Position numbers and translations under genes: made by a program. Below, piece by piece: positions 40,245-50,900 of a DNA stretch of 64,000 bases; position 1 is the stretch's first letter, and every line of letters begins with the position of its first letter. Under the pieces are notes generated by a model that saw only the letters and a list, made by a program, of their open reading frames with translations, had not been told where the DNA came from and searched no databases. This DNA comes from Anas platyrhynchos (Eukaryota > Chordata > Aves > Anseriformes > Anatidae). The DNA lies in NCBI RefSeq assembly GCF_047663525.1, contig NC_092613.1:3063501-3127500 (forward strand), in the 5' to 3' direction.

Positions 40245-40863
40245 CATGCAGCCAGCACTGTGCCCTTGTGGCCAAGAAGGCTAATGGGATCCTGGCATGC
40301 ATTAAAAGGAGTGTGGCCAGCACGTCAAGGGAGGTGATCCTGCCCCTCTATTCTGCCCTGGTCAGGCCTCACCTGGAGTCCTGTGTCCAGTTCTGGGCTC
40401 CCCGGTACAAGAAAGACAGGGAGCTCCTGGAAAGAGTCCAGCGGAGGGCCACAGACAGGATACGGGGCCTGGAGCATCTTCCCTGTGAGGAGAGGCTGAG
40501 AGACCTGGGGCTGTGCAGCCTGGAGAAGAGAAGACTGAGAGGGGATCTCCTCAGTGTATATATCTGAGGGGTGGGGGACAGAAAGATGTAGCCAACCTCT
40601 TCTCAGTGGTTTGTGGGGATAGGACAAGGGGCAATGGCTGCAACTTAGAGCACAGGAAGTGCCGCACTGACATGCGAAAGAACTTCACGGTGAGGGTGAC
40701 GGAGCACTGGAACAGGCTGCCCAGGGAGGTTGTGGAGTCTCCTTCTCTGGAGATATTCAAGGCCTGTCTGGACGCCTACCTGGGCACCTGCTTTGGCAGG
40801 CGGGTTGGACCCGATGATCTTTCAAGGTCCCTGCCAACCCCTACAGTTCTGTGATTCTGTGAT
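40245..40863 (+). mobile_element. CR1 LINE, 5'-truncated copy with ORF2 tail and 3' end
   Basis: Translation gives the C-terminal part of CR1 ORF2: a [10 protein letters not shown]-like start, then a region containing [27 protein letters not shown] and EKRRLRGDL. The 3' end carries the typical CR1 tail with two copies of ttctgtga (40,847-40,862). CR1 elements are reverse-transcribed from the 3' end and are usually cut short at 5', as here. CR1 is the dominant LINE of bird genomes. Confidence 0.95.
40268..40854 (+). pseudogene. CR1 ORF2 (reverse transcriptase C-terminal region) remnant, frameshifted
   Basis: The first part (to 40,567) reads in one frame through the EKRRLRGDL region and hits a stop. 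The remaining ORF2 tail ([26 protein letters not shown] words) continues in a different frame to about 40,854. At least one indel around 40,560-40,590 therefore breaks it. It lacks the endonuclease and the catalytic reverse-transcriptase core, so it cannot act. Confidence 0.9.
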
Positions 40864-42468
40864 CTCCGAAGGAGACCTGAAGCCAAGCCTTTGGGGGATG
40901 TGATGGCCAGCAAGGGACATGACAGCTGAGGACCCAGGAACACTGCAGCTCCACAGACACCATGGCAATAATTGCTGTAAGCCATCACATACAGAAGGAC
41001 TGCAAAATACTGAAGCACGAGGAGACACTTGGGCATGCAGTGGCTTCCAAAGAACTCACTCTTCAGCACGTTACGAGTGAAAATAAAGTAAACCTGGTAT
41101 CAGCATGGGGTTTGTCCCCAGACAGCATCCCTGATTGCTGCAGTGCTCCCAATCTGACATATTCGCCCACACCATAAATGTCCCGAAATAGCTATCCTTA
41201 ATGTCCAAGCCAGGTGCTGCACCAAGAGCTGGGAGATGGCATGGGGCTGTGAGTTATTTTAATGCCAGACATTGTTTTCTTGTTTTCAAGATGCAGAGTA
41301 GAATGCAGGAAGCTGCACAACAAAGCAGAGGAAATTTGCTGGTCAGTTTTGTGGTGATTATAAATTTGTGTGAAATTCCAAGGTTATGAGCCATGGGAAG
41401 GCAGAAGAAAGCACTGAAAGCTGAACCATGCCATTTTGCTGCTCTTTCCAACAAAATGTGCACCTCTTTCCTAGGGTGGAAATATCACCCTTTCTGAGCT
41501 GCCCTTTTGTGGGTGGGCAGAAACGCTTGGATATTTGCTTCTTCCCAAGATATACATCCATTTTTTTCTCTGGGGCTCCCTTGTCTCTGCCCTAGTGCAC
41601 ACACCACCAAGGAAATGGCCCATCCTGTCCCCATCAGGTCCCTTTGCCTCCTCCCAGCAGCAAACCATGCGGATGCCCTGTGGGCAGCAGGCTGCAGGCT
41701 TGGGTTCACCCTCCTGAAGTTCAGCTCTAGACATCTTGGTGCTATTTAAATATTTACAGCAGACGGTGGTAAAAAAGATTGAAACATGAATTATTCACAG
41801 CTTCGCTTTTATCTTGGCCACGCATTTGTATTTTGCATGGAGGATTCCTCTGGTGGGGGATGTGCTGAGCAAAGTGCTGGAGAAAGCAGGGAGGGAGAGG
41901 AGGGCCTCAGGCTTACTGGGGCAGACTCCATGCATGTAGCATGGTGAGAGGGACTTGCCACCAATACAAGTTATTTTTTTTTCCTCCTTGCACATCCTTC
42001 TGAGTGGCATAGCCCTGGCACATCAGCACAATGCTCTGGTACCCTGTGGATGTGTCTGGTGTCACAGAAGCTCCAGTCAGCACCAGCAGCAGGGAAAGCC
42101 TCCAGGCTTGGGTGCTCCCTTGAGCATGTCAGAGCACAGGATACTGTACAAGTCATGGCTCCAGGCCTGTCCCCAGACCTATTCCTGGGGCAAGGTGGCA
42201 ATTTCATAAGGCTCTGCATTTCCCTGAGCTGCTACTTCTTTGGGTATCCCTAGCACCAGATCTCTGTAGCACAGCCTGCATGGCTTGAAAGGCAGTGATT
42301 TCCCACATACAAGCAGTTTCCAACAAATGTGAAACATATTGCAAATCCCTCCATATTCTTGTTCACACCAAGTAACTTATCAGTATGGTGGGGCCCCAGT
42401 GATGCTCATAGAAAACATAGCTCAACCCCCTACAAGACACTTTTACTGGGGACTCTGAAGATTACTTT
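40864..42468. other. Unique sequence between two CR1 copies
   Basis: Nothing recognisable. Open frames are short and unlike known proteins. Confidence 0.6.
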
Positions 42469-43240
42469 ACAGAATCACAGAATCACAGAATTTCTAGGTT
42501 AGAAGAGACCTCAAGATTATCGAGTCCAACCTCTGACCAACTATGTTGACCAACTCTGACTAACAGTCCTCCACTAAACCATATCCCTAAGCTCTACATC
42601 TAAACATCTTTTAAAGACCTCCAGGGATGGTGACTCCACCACTTCCCTGGGCAGCCCATTCCAATGTCTAACAACCCTTTCGGTAAAGAAGTTCTTCCTA
42701 ACATCTAACCTAAAACTCCCCTGGAGCAACTTCAGCCCATTCCCCCTCGTCCTGTTACCAGGCACGTGGGAGAACAGACCAACCCACACCTCGCTACAGC
42801 CTCCTTTAAGGCACCTGTGGAGAGCAATAAAGTCGCCCCTGAGCCTCCTTTTCTCCAGGCTGAACAAGCCCAGCTCCCTCAGCCGCTCCTCGTAGGACTT
42901 GTTCTCCAGGCCCCTCAGCAGCTTCGTTGCCCTTCTCTGGACCCACTCAAGCACCTCGATGTCCTTCTTGTAGCGAGGGGCCCAAAACTGAACACAGTAC
43001 TCGAGGTGTGGCCTCACCAGAGCCGAGTACAGGGGGACGATCACCTCCCTAGCCCTGCTGGCCACACTGCTTCTTATACAAGCCAGGATGCTGTTGGCCT
43101 TCTTGGCCACCTGAGCATACTGCTGGTTCATATTCAGTCGACTATCAACCAACACTCCCAGGTCCTTCTCCGCCAGGCGGCTTTCCAACCATTCCTCTCC
43201 CAGTCTGTAGCTCTGCTTGGGTTTAGTCATCCCCTTGAGG
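42469..43240 (-). mobile_element. CR1 LINE, 5'-truncated copy, opposite orientation
   Basis: On the minus strand the element runs from about 43,240 to its 3' end at about 42,469. On the plus strand the 3' end appears as repeated agaatcac words followed by the tttctaggtt signature of CR1 3' ends. Its protein tail includes a [10 protein letters not shown]-like region, [40 protein letters not shown] and [12 protein letters not shown]. It differs clearly from the copy at 40.2 kb, so it belongs to another CR1 subfamily. Confidence 0.95.
42574..43240 (-). pseudogene. CR1 ORF2 C-terminal fragment with an unbroken frame
   Basis: About 220 codons of CR1 ORF2 are read without a stop to the element's own terminator (stop at 42,574). 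The open frame happens to run on upstream to 43,482 into unrelated host sequence, so the first roughly 80 residues of that frame are not CR1. The endonuclease and catalytic polymerase part is missing. The intact tail suggests a fairly young insertion or chance. Confidence 0.85.
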
Positions 43241-45372
43241 CAAAAATAAGCGTTCAAAACCACAAGTGCAAAAGTGGGACAGAAAACCCCCTTTGGCCTG
43301 TCTGTCCCTGGCAGTTTCTCCCTGCCAGGATTGCCTCCCGCTTGCCTGCGACACCCAGAGCTGCTTGGCCTGGTTGTCTCCCAAAAGGCAATAGCCATAG
43401 CACATGGGGGCAGGCAGGCTAACACCAACCTCCCTTGCCTACTCTGAAAGGAGCTGTACCTGCAAAATACTTTATTTTGCAAAACTGATACATTCCCATG
43501 GGGTGGGTGAGCAAGGCAGGAACATGCCTGGCAGCTGAGCCACGCTGGCCACAGCAGTTTGCAACGGGCAAGACATCCCTGGCCCTTGGCTACACTGAAT
43601 TACACTGTGGGAGGATCTGGCCCTCTCTGGCTTTCCAGGTTGTTGCATTTTCTCTGTCTATAGTGGGAGGCATTGAGTGCTTTCCAGCCACCTCCACGGG
43701 GCCATTTGATTTGCAGCTCTGTTGCTTTTTCCATCCCCAGTGAGAGCAAAATTAAAATGGGGTTTTACAGCTTCTGCCTCCCTGTGGAAGCTGCAGTTCC
43801 TTGGTGGAGCAGCATGAGGGGAGTGTGCAGCTAAGGTGATTCAGTGTCAATTCAGCCCCAGTCAGGCTGCCAGGGTGTGAGAGCACCCCCCAGAGACTTT
43901 TTCTCTAAAAGGCATTTTCTCATTATTCATCCTCAAAAATTCCCTCATAAGCCATCCCAGGCATAGGGGCCAGCCCAGCTCAGTGAAGATACTCTGTGCA
44001 ACCCCAACTGGGAATTAGTCCCCTTGGCTCTGGCAGAGGTAGCTGCTGTTGGGAGTGTTCCTCCTCCCTGATGTGTTTTGCACCCTTTTGGCACAGGGTT
44101 CAGATCCCATGGCCCCACTGAATATCTGTGCTGGCAGCAATCCCTCTGTGCCTCAGTTTCCCCATGCCTGCCAGAGCCACCATGCAAAACTCTAGCTTTG
44201 CAGTTTATGGAACACAAGAGCTTTCAGCCTTTCCTGGGAGAGTATTTCCTTGTGTTCCCCTCCAGTGCAAAGTTAAAGGGGACTGCTGGATGCCCTGAAG
44301 CCCAGGTGCTCTGATGGAGCAGCAGCATTGCATGCCCAGCCAGAGGCTCAGTGTTATCAGTTTGCAAACAGACAAAACCTCTCGGTTTTGCAGGTGGGAA
44401 AGGCTGCATTTCAGCATTTGTGGATGAGTGGATATGTACCAGCACCAGGGCATCCCTAAATTGTTATTCAGTCATAATCAAAAGAGCACTAAAATGATTT
44501 TACTTAATTAATCCCATGGAGGTATCTCAGTGAGGGCAGGATCATTACAGTTGGTTGAGAGACAGATCGTTCCTATTTAATGGGTGGGGAAATGAGGTGC
44601 AAGGAGCTTCTCTGAGCAGAGGAGAAATTCAGGCTACACTGAGGGTTTGTCCAGCCTTGTATTTAAGGGCCATCCCTTCCTTGGGAAAGACCCATAATAA
44701 TTTCCTTGCTTCCAGAGCAACGTCATTGCTGGCCACCAGAGGGTATCTTTGATTTTGCCCTTCTCCTTGAAGCAAGGACCGAGGGCCATCGCTCCCAAGT
44801 CCAAACTGGAGGCACCCCATCTTGATGTGGGATTTCAAGGGGTTCCCCCAATGAAACCTCCAAAAGCCATGCTCTGGCTACTCCAGTTTCAGCCCCTTTC
44901 AGTGCACAGCACCAGAGCTGTGTCTCACTGGGAGCTAGGACCTAGAGCCAACTAGGATTTGCTTGGGAGGTTGTAGAACATATGCAGTTTTATGGGTGCA
45001 GAGAGAGGTTCATCTCTCCCAGGATCCTATTGTCAGCAGTGTCCAGCACTGACTGCCCATAGAAGAAGGCAGGAATGGGGACAGTGCCTGCAGACCCTTC
45101 CCATATCACATCTCCAGGGACATGCACTGCCGGCATTGCTGATCTGCAGAGCCCTTGCTGGCTCAGCATGAATTTGGCCCTGCATGAGATCTGTGAGCCT
45201 GGAAAGATGTAGTAACCCTCAGATTACAGTCCATCACTGTTATATATGGAGTGGTAATTTGTGTCAGAAAAATGGTTGATATTAATAAAGAAGGGGGAGA
45301 TTTGGGAATGTGGCAATGGGGGTCGGAAAGCCTTGTGGTTGGTGATAACATCAGACTCTTAACGATGAGGCC
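43241..45372. other. Unique sequence, no supported gene
   Basis: No domain, repeat family or RNA gene recognised. The minus-strand open frame that enters from the CR1 copy continues by chance to 43,482. Confidence 0.6.
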
Positions 45373-45414
45373 ATAATATATATATTATGTGTATAATATA
45401 TAATATATATATTA
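45373..45414. repeat. (TA)n-rich low-complexity tract
   Basis: Imperfect TA/ATA repeats (ataatatatatattatg... then ...atatatatatta) form the left border of the CpG-dense island that follows. Confidence 0.9.
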
Positions 45415-45419
45415 GTGTG

Positions 45420-45760
45420 GTTTCAAGTGTTAACGAAACACGGGAAAAGCAATCCCGTTTTGTTGCTTTCGGGAACCTTGTGGTGGGCAGAGCATGTGCA
45501 GAAGAAGAGGGAGACAGTCAAAGCTGCTCCTGCAGTCTGGAACAAAATGGTGATGGGGAAACCGAGAGCCTTTCACCCACAACGACCACCACAAAGAGAA
45601 TTCTAATATGAAGCGGGGATAGGATATCCGTATGTATAGGCGTACTCGACTTTTCTTGTAAATATGTAACAGCAACGTCCTATATATATTTGGAAAGTTC
45701 GACGGTTACGTGTGCGTGTTGGTAGAGCACAGACTCCCTGCGCACCAGCGCTGTTTACTT
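45420..45760 (+). other. CpG-dense anomalous island, possible 3' exon of an unannotated transcript
   Basis: Seventeen CpGs occur between about 45,434 and 45,752, in sequence that is not otherwise GC-rich, while flanking kilobases are CpG-poor. It contains a Pumilio-type word tgtaaata (45,657-45,664), a short imperfect hairpin near 45,440-45,475, and is followed at once by three plus-strand AATAAA signals. I recognise no protein and no repeat family. It could be a transcript 3' end or an unrecognised insertion. Confidence 0.45.
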
Positions 45761-45764
45761 GCCT

Positions 45765-45798
45765 AATAAATAAAATATTATTTTATGTTACTAATAAA
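45765..45798 (+). terminator. Cluster of three AATAAA polyadenylation signals
   Basis: AATAAA occurs at 45,765, 45,769 and 45,793 on the plus strand, right after the CpG-dense island. The third copy comes from a tandem duplication. This is suggestive of a transcript end; use is unproven. Confidence 0.4.
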
Positions 45799-45816
45799 AT
45801 ATTATTTTATGTTACT
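45769..45816. repeat. Perfect 24-bp tandem duplication
   Basis: Two identical adjacent copies (45,769-45,792 and 45,793-45,816) begin aataaaatattattttat. Identity of the copies implies a recent duplication. Confidence 0.97.
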
Positions 45817-47649
45817 AAATTCAGAGTTGAGACTTCATTTATAACAATCACCTTCCAGTGATGATCTGGTATCTTCACTACTCCTTTTCACCATCTTAGT
45901 AGGGGCATAGGAAAGGAGGAAGATGCAGCCAGTGGTCGAGCTTGGTTCTAACAGGGTGCTCAATGTCATGGGTGTTCCTCACCATCAATGGCCTTTTTCT
46001 TCCTATTCCCCACTCAGTTTCTAGATTTTCACCCAGATTTTCAGCCCAGCTAGCACATCTGGTCCTGTTCAACAAGAAAACCTGCAAAGTAGCATCACAA
46101 AAGGAGCTGCTGCCTTCCAAAGCTGTGGGCACCAGAGGGGTGAGGCCAATAATCTGGTGAGCAGCTCCACCTGCCTGAGGTTAGAAAAGGGCCTTAGGCA
46201 GAGGGAAACTAGCCTGGGGACACTCCTGGTCCCAGGGGAGCATAGCCAGGCCTGCTCTGGGGTTAAAGCAGGTGAGCAGGGCTAGGAAGGGCTTAGAGGG
46301 AAGCTGGGGCTGCATCAGACAGCAACAAAGCCCGGAGTGAATGTTTAAGGGTGTGGAGCTGTGTTTCCCAGACAGCAATGCTGGGGATGTTGTGACAGGT
46401 TTCTGGCAGCTTTGTCTGCGTTGTCCTCCCCTGCAGCATCCTGAGAGGGGGCACGGGCTGGGTAAATGGCAGGGATGGGGTGGGAGGTGGGGTTCTCTGC
46501 TGTGTTCTGCTTTACGCCAGCCTGTTCTGCTTTACACCATCCCATTTCACTGGCTTGTTTCAGAGCATACGTTGTCAGAGTGGCAGGGTGCCAGCGAGAG
46601 CTGGTGAACGTGGGTGGAGGGCTGGAGGAGGCTGGGGAGGACCCTCTGGGGCAGCAATGAGACAGTAGCCCCCAAGGATCCATCAAATGTCCACTTGTAA
46701 CATTTCACCTGTGGAAGGCTGTGTGGTGTAAAGGCCGTTGGGCTGATGAGCATATCAGCATCCAAGTGTTCCCATAGCGCAGGGAGTGTGTGCTGGTGCT
46801 GAGTCCAATGGTGCTGAGTCCTTTCCTTTACACAGAGGGCATTTGTGCCTTAATTTCCAGGAGCTGGATTGAGGTAAATTTGCACCTATGGATGATCCAT
46901 GACAGCTTTCTAAATTCAATCTGGAGGAGAAAAAGGAGAGAATGGATGAATATGAGCAAAGGTGCTGTCACTTTACTGTCAGCTCTTCTCCCATCACTTC
47001 TGCATGGTTGCACGAGGTGGTGGAGGGGGCTTATGGAGGGGAATGTGACAGAGCATTGTGCTGATCTGCCACGGTGGAGAGCTTTGATGAAACCAGGTTT
47101 TAGAATGTGAGAGCCCTCTGCTGAGTCTGTGTGATCTGTGAACTGGCAGACCAGGGAGTGGCTTTGGAGCAGGTGAGCAAGTGGAGGGGACCAAGAGAGG
47201 GGAGATGGGATCCTTCCACTGCCCACAGCATCCAGGCCAATGCAGACCTTGGCAGCTTGTCACCATTTCATGGTTGACCAAACACTGTTTATGGGATAAT
47301 CTGGCTTTTCATCATGAGGGTGAGCAGTTTTTAGGGGAATATGTAAAGACTTGAGTTCCAGAATGTGAAACAGCTGCAAACCAAACTCTTCTGGCAAGTC
47401 CTGAGATCTGGTGCCCAAACGCCTTTGTCAGTTTGATCCAAGATGCCTGAGTACAGTGGGTTTGGTAGAAGAAGGGTCCCTTCCCATGTTTCTACCCTCA
47501 CCTTTCTCCTTCCCCAGAGCAAGGAGCATGGCAAACACCTGGTGCATGGTGGGGGCTGGCATTTGTCAAGCTCTGTTTTTTGCCCAGGTCCTTAGTGCTT
47601 TCATCTGCAAACAAGCAAAGAGACCAACAAAGCTCTTTGCTAGCAAAGG
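45817..47649. other. Unique sequence, no supported gene
   Basis: No recognisable gene or element. G-rich composition increases towards the purine tract at 47,650. Confidence 0.6.
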
Positions 47650-47713
47650 TGGGGGGGGGGGGTTAAGAGAGAGAAGAGGAGGGGGGAAGTGGGGGGAAGG
47701 GGAGGAGGGGAGA
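47650..47713 (+). repeat. G12 run and long purine tract next to a CR1 end
   Basis: G12 (47,651-47,662) is followed by about 50 nt of almost only A and G, with several runs of four to six G. It has strong potential for G-quadruplex or triplex structure. It ends exactly where the CR1 fragment starts. Confidence 0.9.
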
Positions 47714-47945
47714 TACAGAATCATAGAATATCCCAAGCTGGCAGGGACCAACAAGGAACACTGAGTCCAACTCCTGGCTCCACACAGGACCACCCAAAAA
47801 TCAAATTATATGTCTTAAAGCATTGTCCAAACACTTCTTGAATTCTGGCAGCTTGATGCCATGACCACCATACTCAAGAGCCTGTGCCAGTGCCAGACCA
47901 CCCTCTGCCTAATGTCCCCTGATACAGCTTCATGTCATTACCCTT
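47714..47945 (-). mobile_element. CR1 LINE 3' fragment, minus strand
   Basis: On the plus strand, agaatcatagaata is followed by words typical of CR1 3' ends: gagtccaactcctgg, acaggaccacc, ttgtccaaacacttcttgaa, and ccagtgcc...accaccctct. The fragment covers only about 230 bp of the 3' region and has many differences, so it is old. A G-rich purine tract abuts its 3' end. Confidence 0.9.
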
Positions 47946-50900
47946 GGTTTCTATTGCTGGCGTTTGAGAGAAGGAAACAGGAATACCTGGTCCTATGTAG
48001 TGATACCTATATGTGTATGTATGTGTTTGCATCCTCTTTCAACTCTTTATTATATGTGCAAGTAAAGAAAGCAATATGTAGACACCCACTCTCTTCTTCC
48101 TTAAAGAGCAATGACATGCTGAAGCAGTTCCATCTACACTTTCTACTCAGCACACTTAGTCCTGTTTTCGCTTCTTCCCCTAGAAACCAATTCCTCTAGT
48201 CTCCAGGCTCAGCCTTCGTTGTAGTGCATCCCTGCTCACCCCCAGCAGACCAAGTCTGTTAGAGCTGAGGGGTTCATTCATGCACCCTGCTGAAAGTGGG
48301 GTGGGTTTTCATGGCTGAGAATATCCTCAGCCCCATGTCACGCCTGCTGTGTGCATGGAAATGGGTAGTTTTAACCATGAGAAGGCAGAACTGTGGAAAT
48401 GAAACGTCCGGGACGAAGCTGCCGTATTTCCATTCCCCAGATTGGGGCGCTGTTGGATTTCGTTCTGGGTACAAGGGATTTTGATCTTTTTCGTTTTAGG
48501 GCTCTCTAAAGTTCCTCCAGGAGGGGGTGCAAATTCGCTTGTGAGTTAAATTTAAGATTACTGACAGTAACTTCAATTTCCTTGGTCGCTTTTCAGAGCT
48601 GTCCTTAGCCAGCAAGACCGAGTAACCACAGAGCAAACAAAAATTGCTGTTTTGGAAACACCAACAAGCATTTTCTGACGTTACAGGCTTTAGCTGCTGC
48701 AGGAACTTTATCTGGAACCAGCAGCTAAAACCAGGAGAAGATGGGTGAGGAGCAGCGTATCAAGATACCCCAAGTTTGGTGCCTAAAAGCCATGAGTGAA
48801 GCTTTTGGGTGGGTGGAGAGAGCTTTTTGTGAAGAGGTTGTCTTCAAAAAGTTAGTGAAGAAGGGACAGAGCCATGCAAAATACCAGAAGCCATCAGCAC
48901 TGCATGAATCCTTCTCTGAAAAATAACAAAAAAACATCCAAACTCATCTGGAGAGGGCAAGCCTGGGAGGTACAGATCTCCCATGAAGCGACCCATTGGT
49001 GTCTGACCCAGTGCTTGCATTGGGGTCTGGAGCCTGAGGGCAGATTTTGCAGCTTGTTTGCTGAAGCCAGTCATCTTGTTTTTCCCCTGGCCAGATGGAG
49101 GTTTTTGTCACATCTCCGGTACTGGGAGTTTTCAGGAAGTCTTTGCTGCCTTGTCTCAGCTTGCCGGGAGCTGCCTGATAGTGCTGGCAGAGCAGTGGCC
49201 CTAGTGGGCAAAGCTGCTCCCCCAGTTTGCTGCCTGTGTTGGAAGAGGGTTGAAGGCAGCATATCTGCACCTCCCTTGCTCCCTGCAAAGTGCCAGAAGG
49301 CTGATTTTGCAGCTCAGCTTCCTTGCATGCTCCATGCCTCAGTTTCCCTGCTTATAACCTTGCCTTGGGCCAAGATTTGAGACAATGCAATAATGTCATG
49401 CTTGGCCAAACAACTCTCTGTATGGCAGGAACATCACCTCAGATGGGTGTTGCCTTATGATTGTGTCCTGAACCTTGTTGCAGGAGGGAGCCTTCTCTCC
49501 ACCATGGCTCCAGTGAGGTCAGTTACAGCCAGGGCATCAGAGCCATCTCCTCACCTTCTTCCTTGCCTTCCTTGTACATGGTCCTGACCATGTACAAGGA
49601 GAAGAAAGACTAGCAAAGCTCCCAGTTTCAGACTTTCCCCTTTGCTCCTCCATCTCTCGTTCCCTAGTTTGCAGGGGCACCAACTGAATTACTACCCTCT
49701 CTTCTCCGTTACAGATTTTTATATGCCATCCATCTCCTTTTGTCCCTGATTTTCTGAAAAAAAAAAATAAATTAAAAAATCTCCCCCTCCTTTGCCTGTC
49801 AGCGGTCCCAAAATGTACTAAATGCAAGACAGCCATGTCCACACCCTTGCACAGGTCCAGTGGCAGAGACAAGGTGAGTGAGCACAGCTCCCCCTCCCTT
49901 TGCTACTGATTCCTCAGCCTTTACGTGATACAAAATAGACAAGCAATGGCCCCTTCATGGAGAAGGCAACTGTGGGAATTAAATAAGGGTTGGATATGGT
50001 TGCTTCAGTGTCCTCCTTCATGGGTGTCAGGGTGGGACTTTGCTCTCCCCAGGGAGGAAGCAGCAGTGAGAGCAGATGTGTGCTCAGGTCAGGGGTGGTG
50101 CAGAGAGTTTCCCATTACTGATACAGAATAGCCTGATTTCGGTGGCCATGAGCTGCCATGACGTGAGTTAGGGTTATGCAAACCCAACGAGAAGGTAATA
50201 GGCAGGGAACAGGAGCCTGCCTGTTAATGGGGCAGTGTCAAATTGGGCAATGCAGACCCACAGAGTGGAACATCATCGGGGTCAGAGTGGGGTCTGGGGT
50301 GATTCGTGACAGAACTCACAGCCCTCCTGGAGGAGGAGACAGTGATCAGATTGCCAAACACTGCCCAGGCAGAGGGATAGCATAGCACAGCATCTGAGAA
50401 CAGAGCAAGCAGAGAAAGTGATCACGAAAGAGTAGTAAAGGGGCAGCATCAGGGAAATGAGGGCTTAAGCACTGAGGCTGTTCCTGGGGGTGAAGAGATA
50501 GCACAGGACCTGGCATTCTCCTCTGGGCTTTTCTTTGAATGCTCCTCACATCTGCTGTGTGCTGGGGATGGGAATTTACCATGGACATGGCAAAGATCTC
50601 CAGCTCACCCAGAGAACATGGCTTTGTATCACCACCAGAAATGCTGCAATGTTCAGTAATGCATGGGTGTGAGCCTGCTTCTGAAGGGTTTGCCTGTATG
50701 AGCACCCCTTCTTTCCTGTGCATCTCCAGGTGGGAGCCAGCCCCAAAGCTCAGGGTCTTTGTGGAGGGTTCCAAGGTGCTCCAGAAGACACACTGCTGGG
50801 CCCCACATGGGCCTGCAGCAGGCTGAGCACACTGTGCTGGCGTGCAGGCTCCAGAAGGCTGTGGCCTCCCCCAGAACTGCTGCATGTGGGCTTGTGAGCA

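Noticed and set aside
42766-43422. 218-codon plus-strand open frame
   Set aside because: It is the antisense shadow of the CR1 ORF2 tail.
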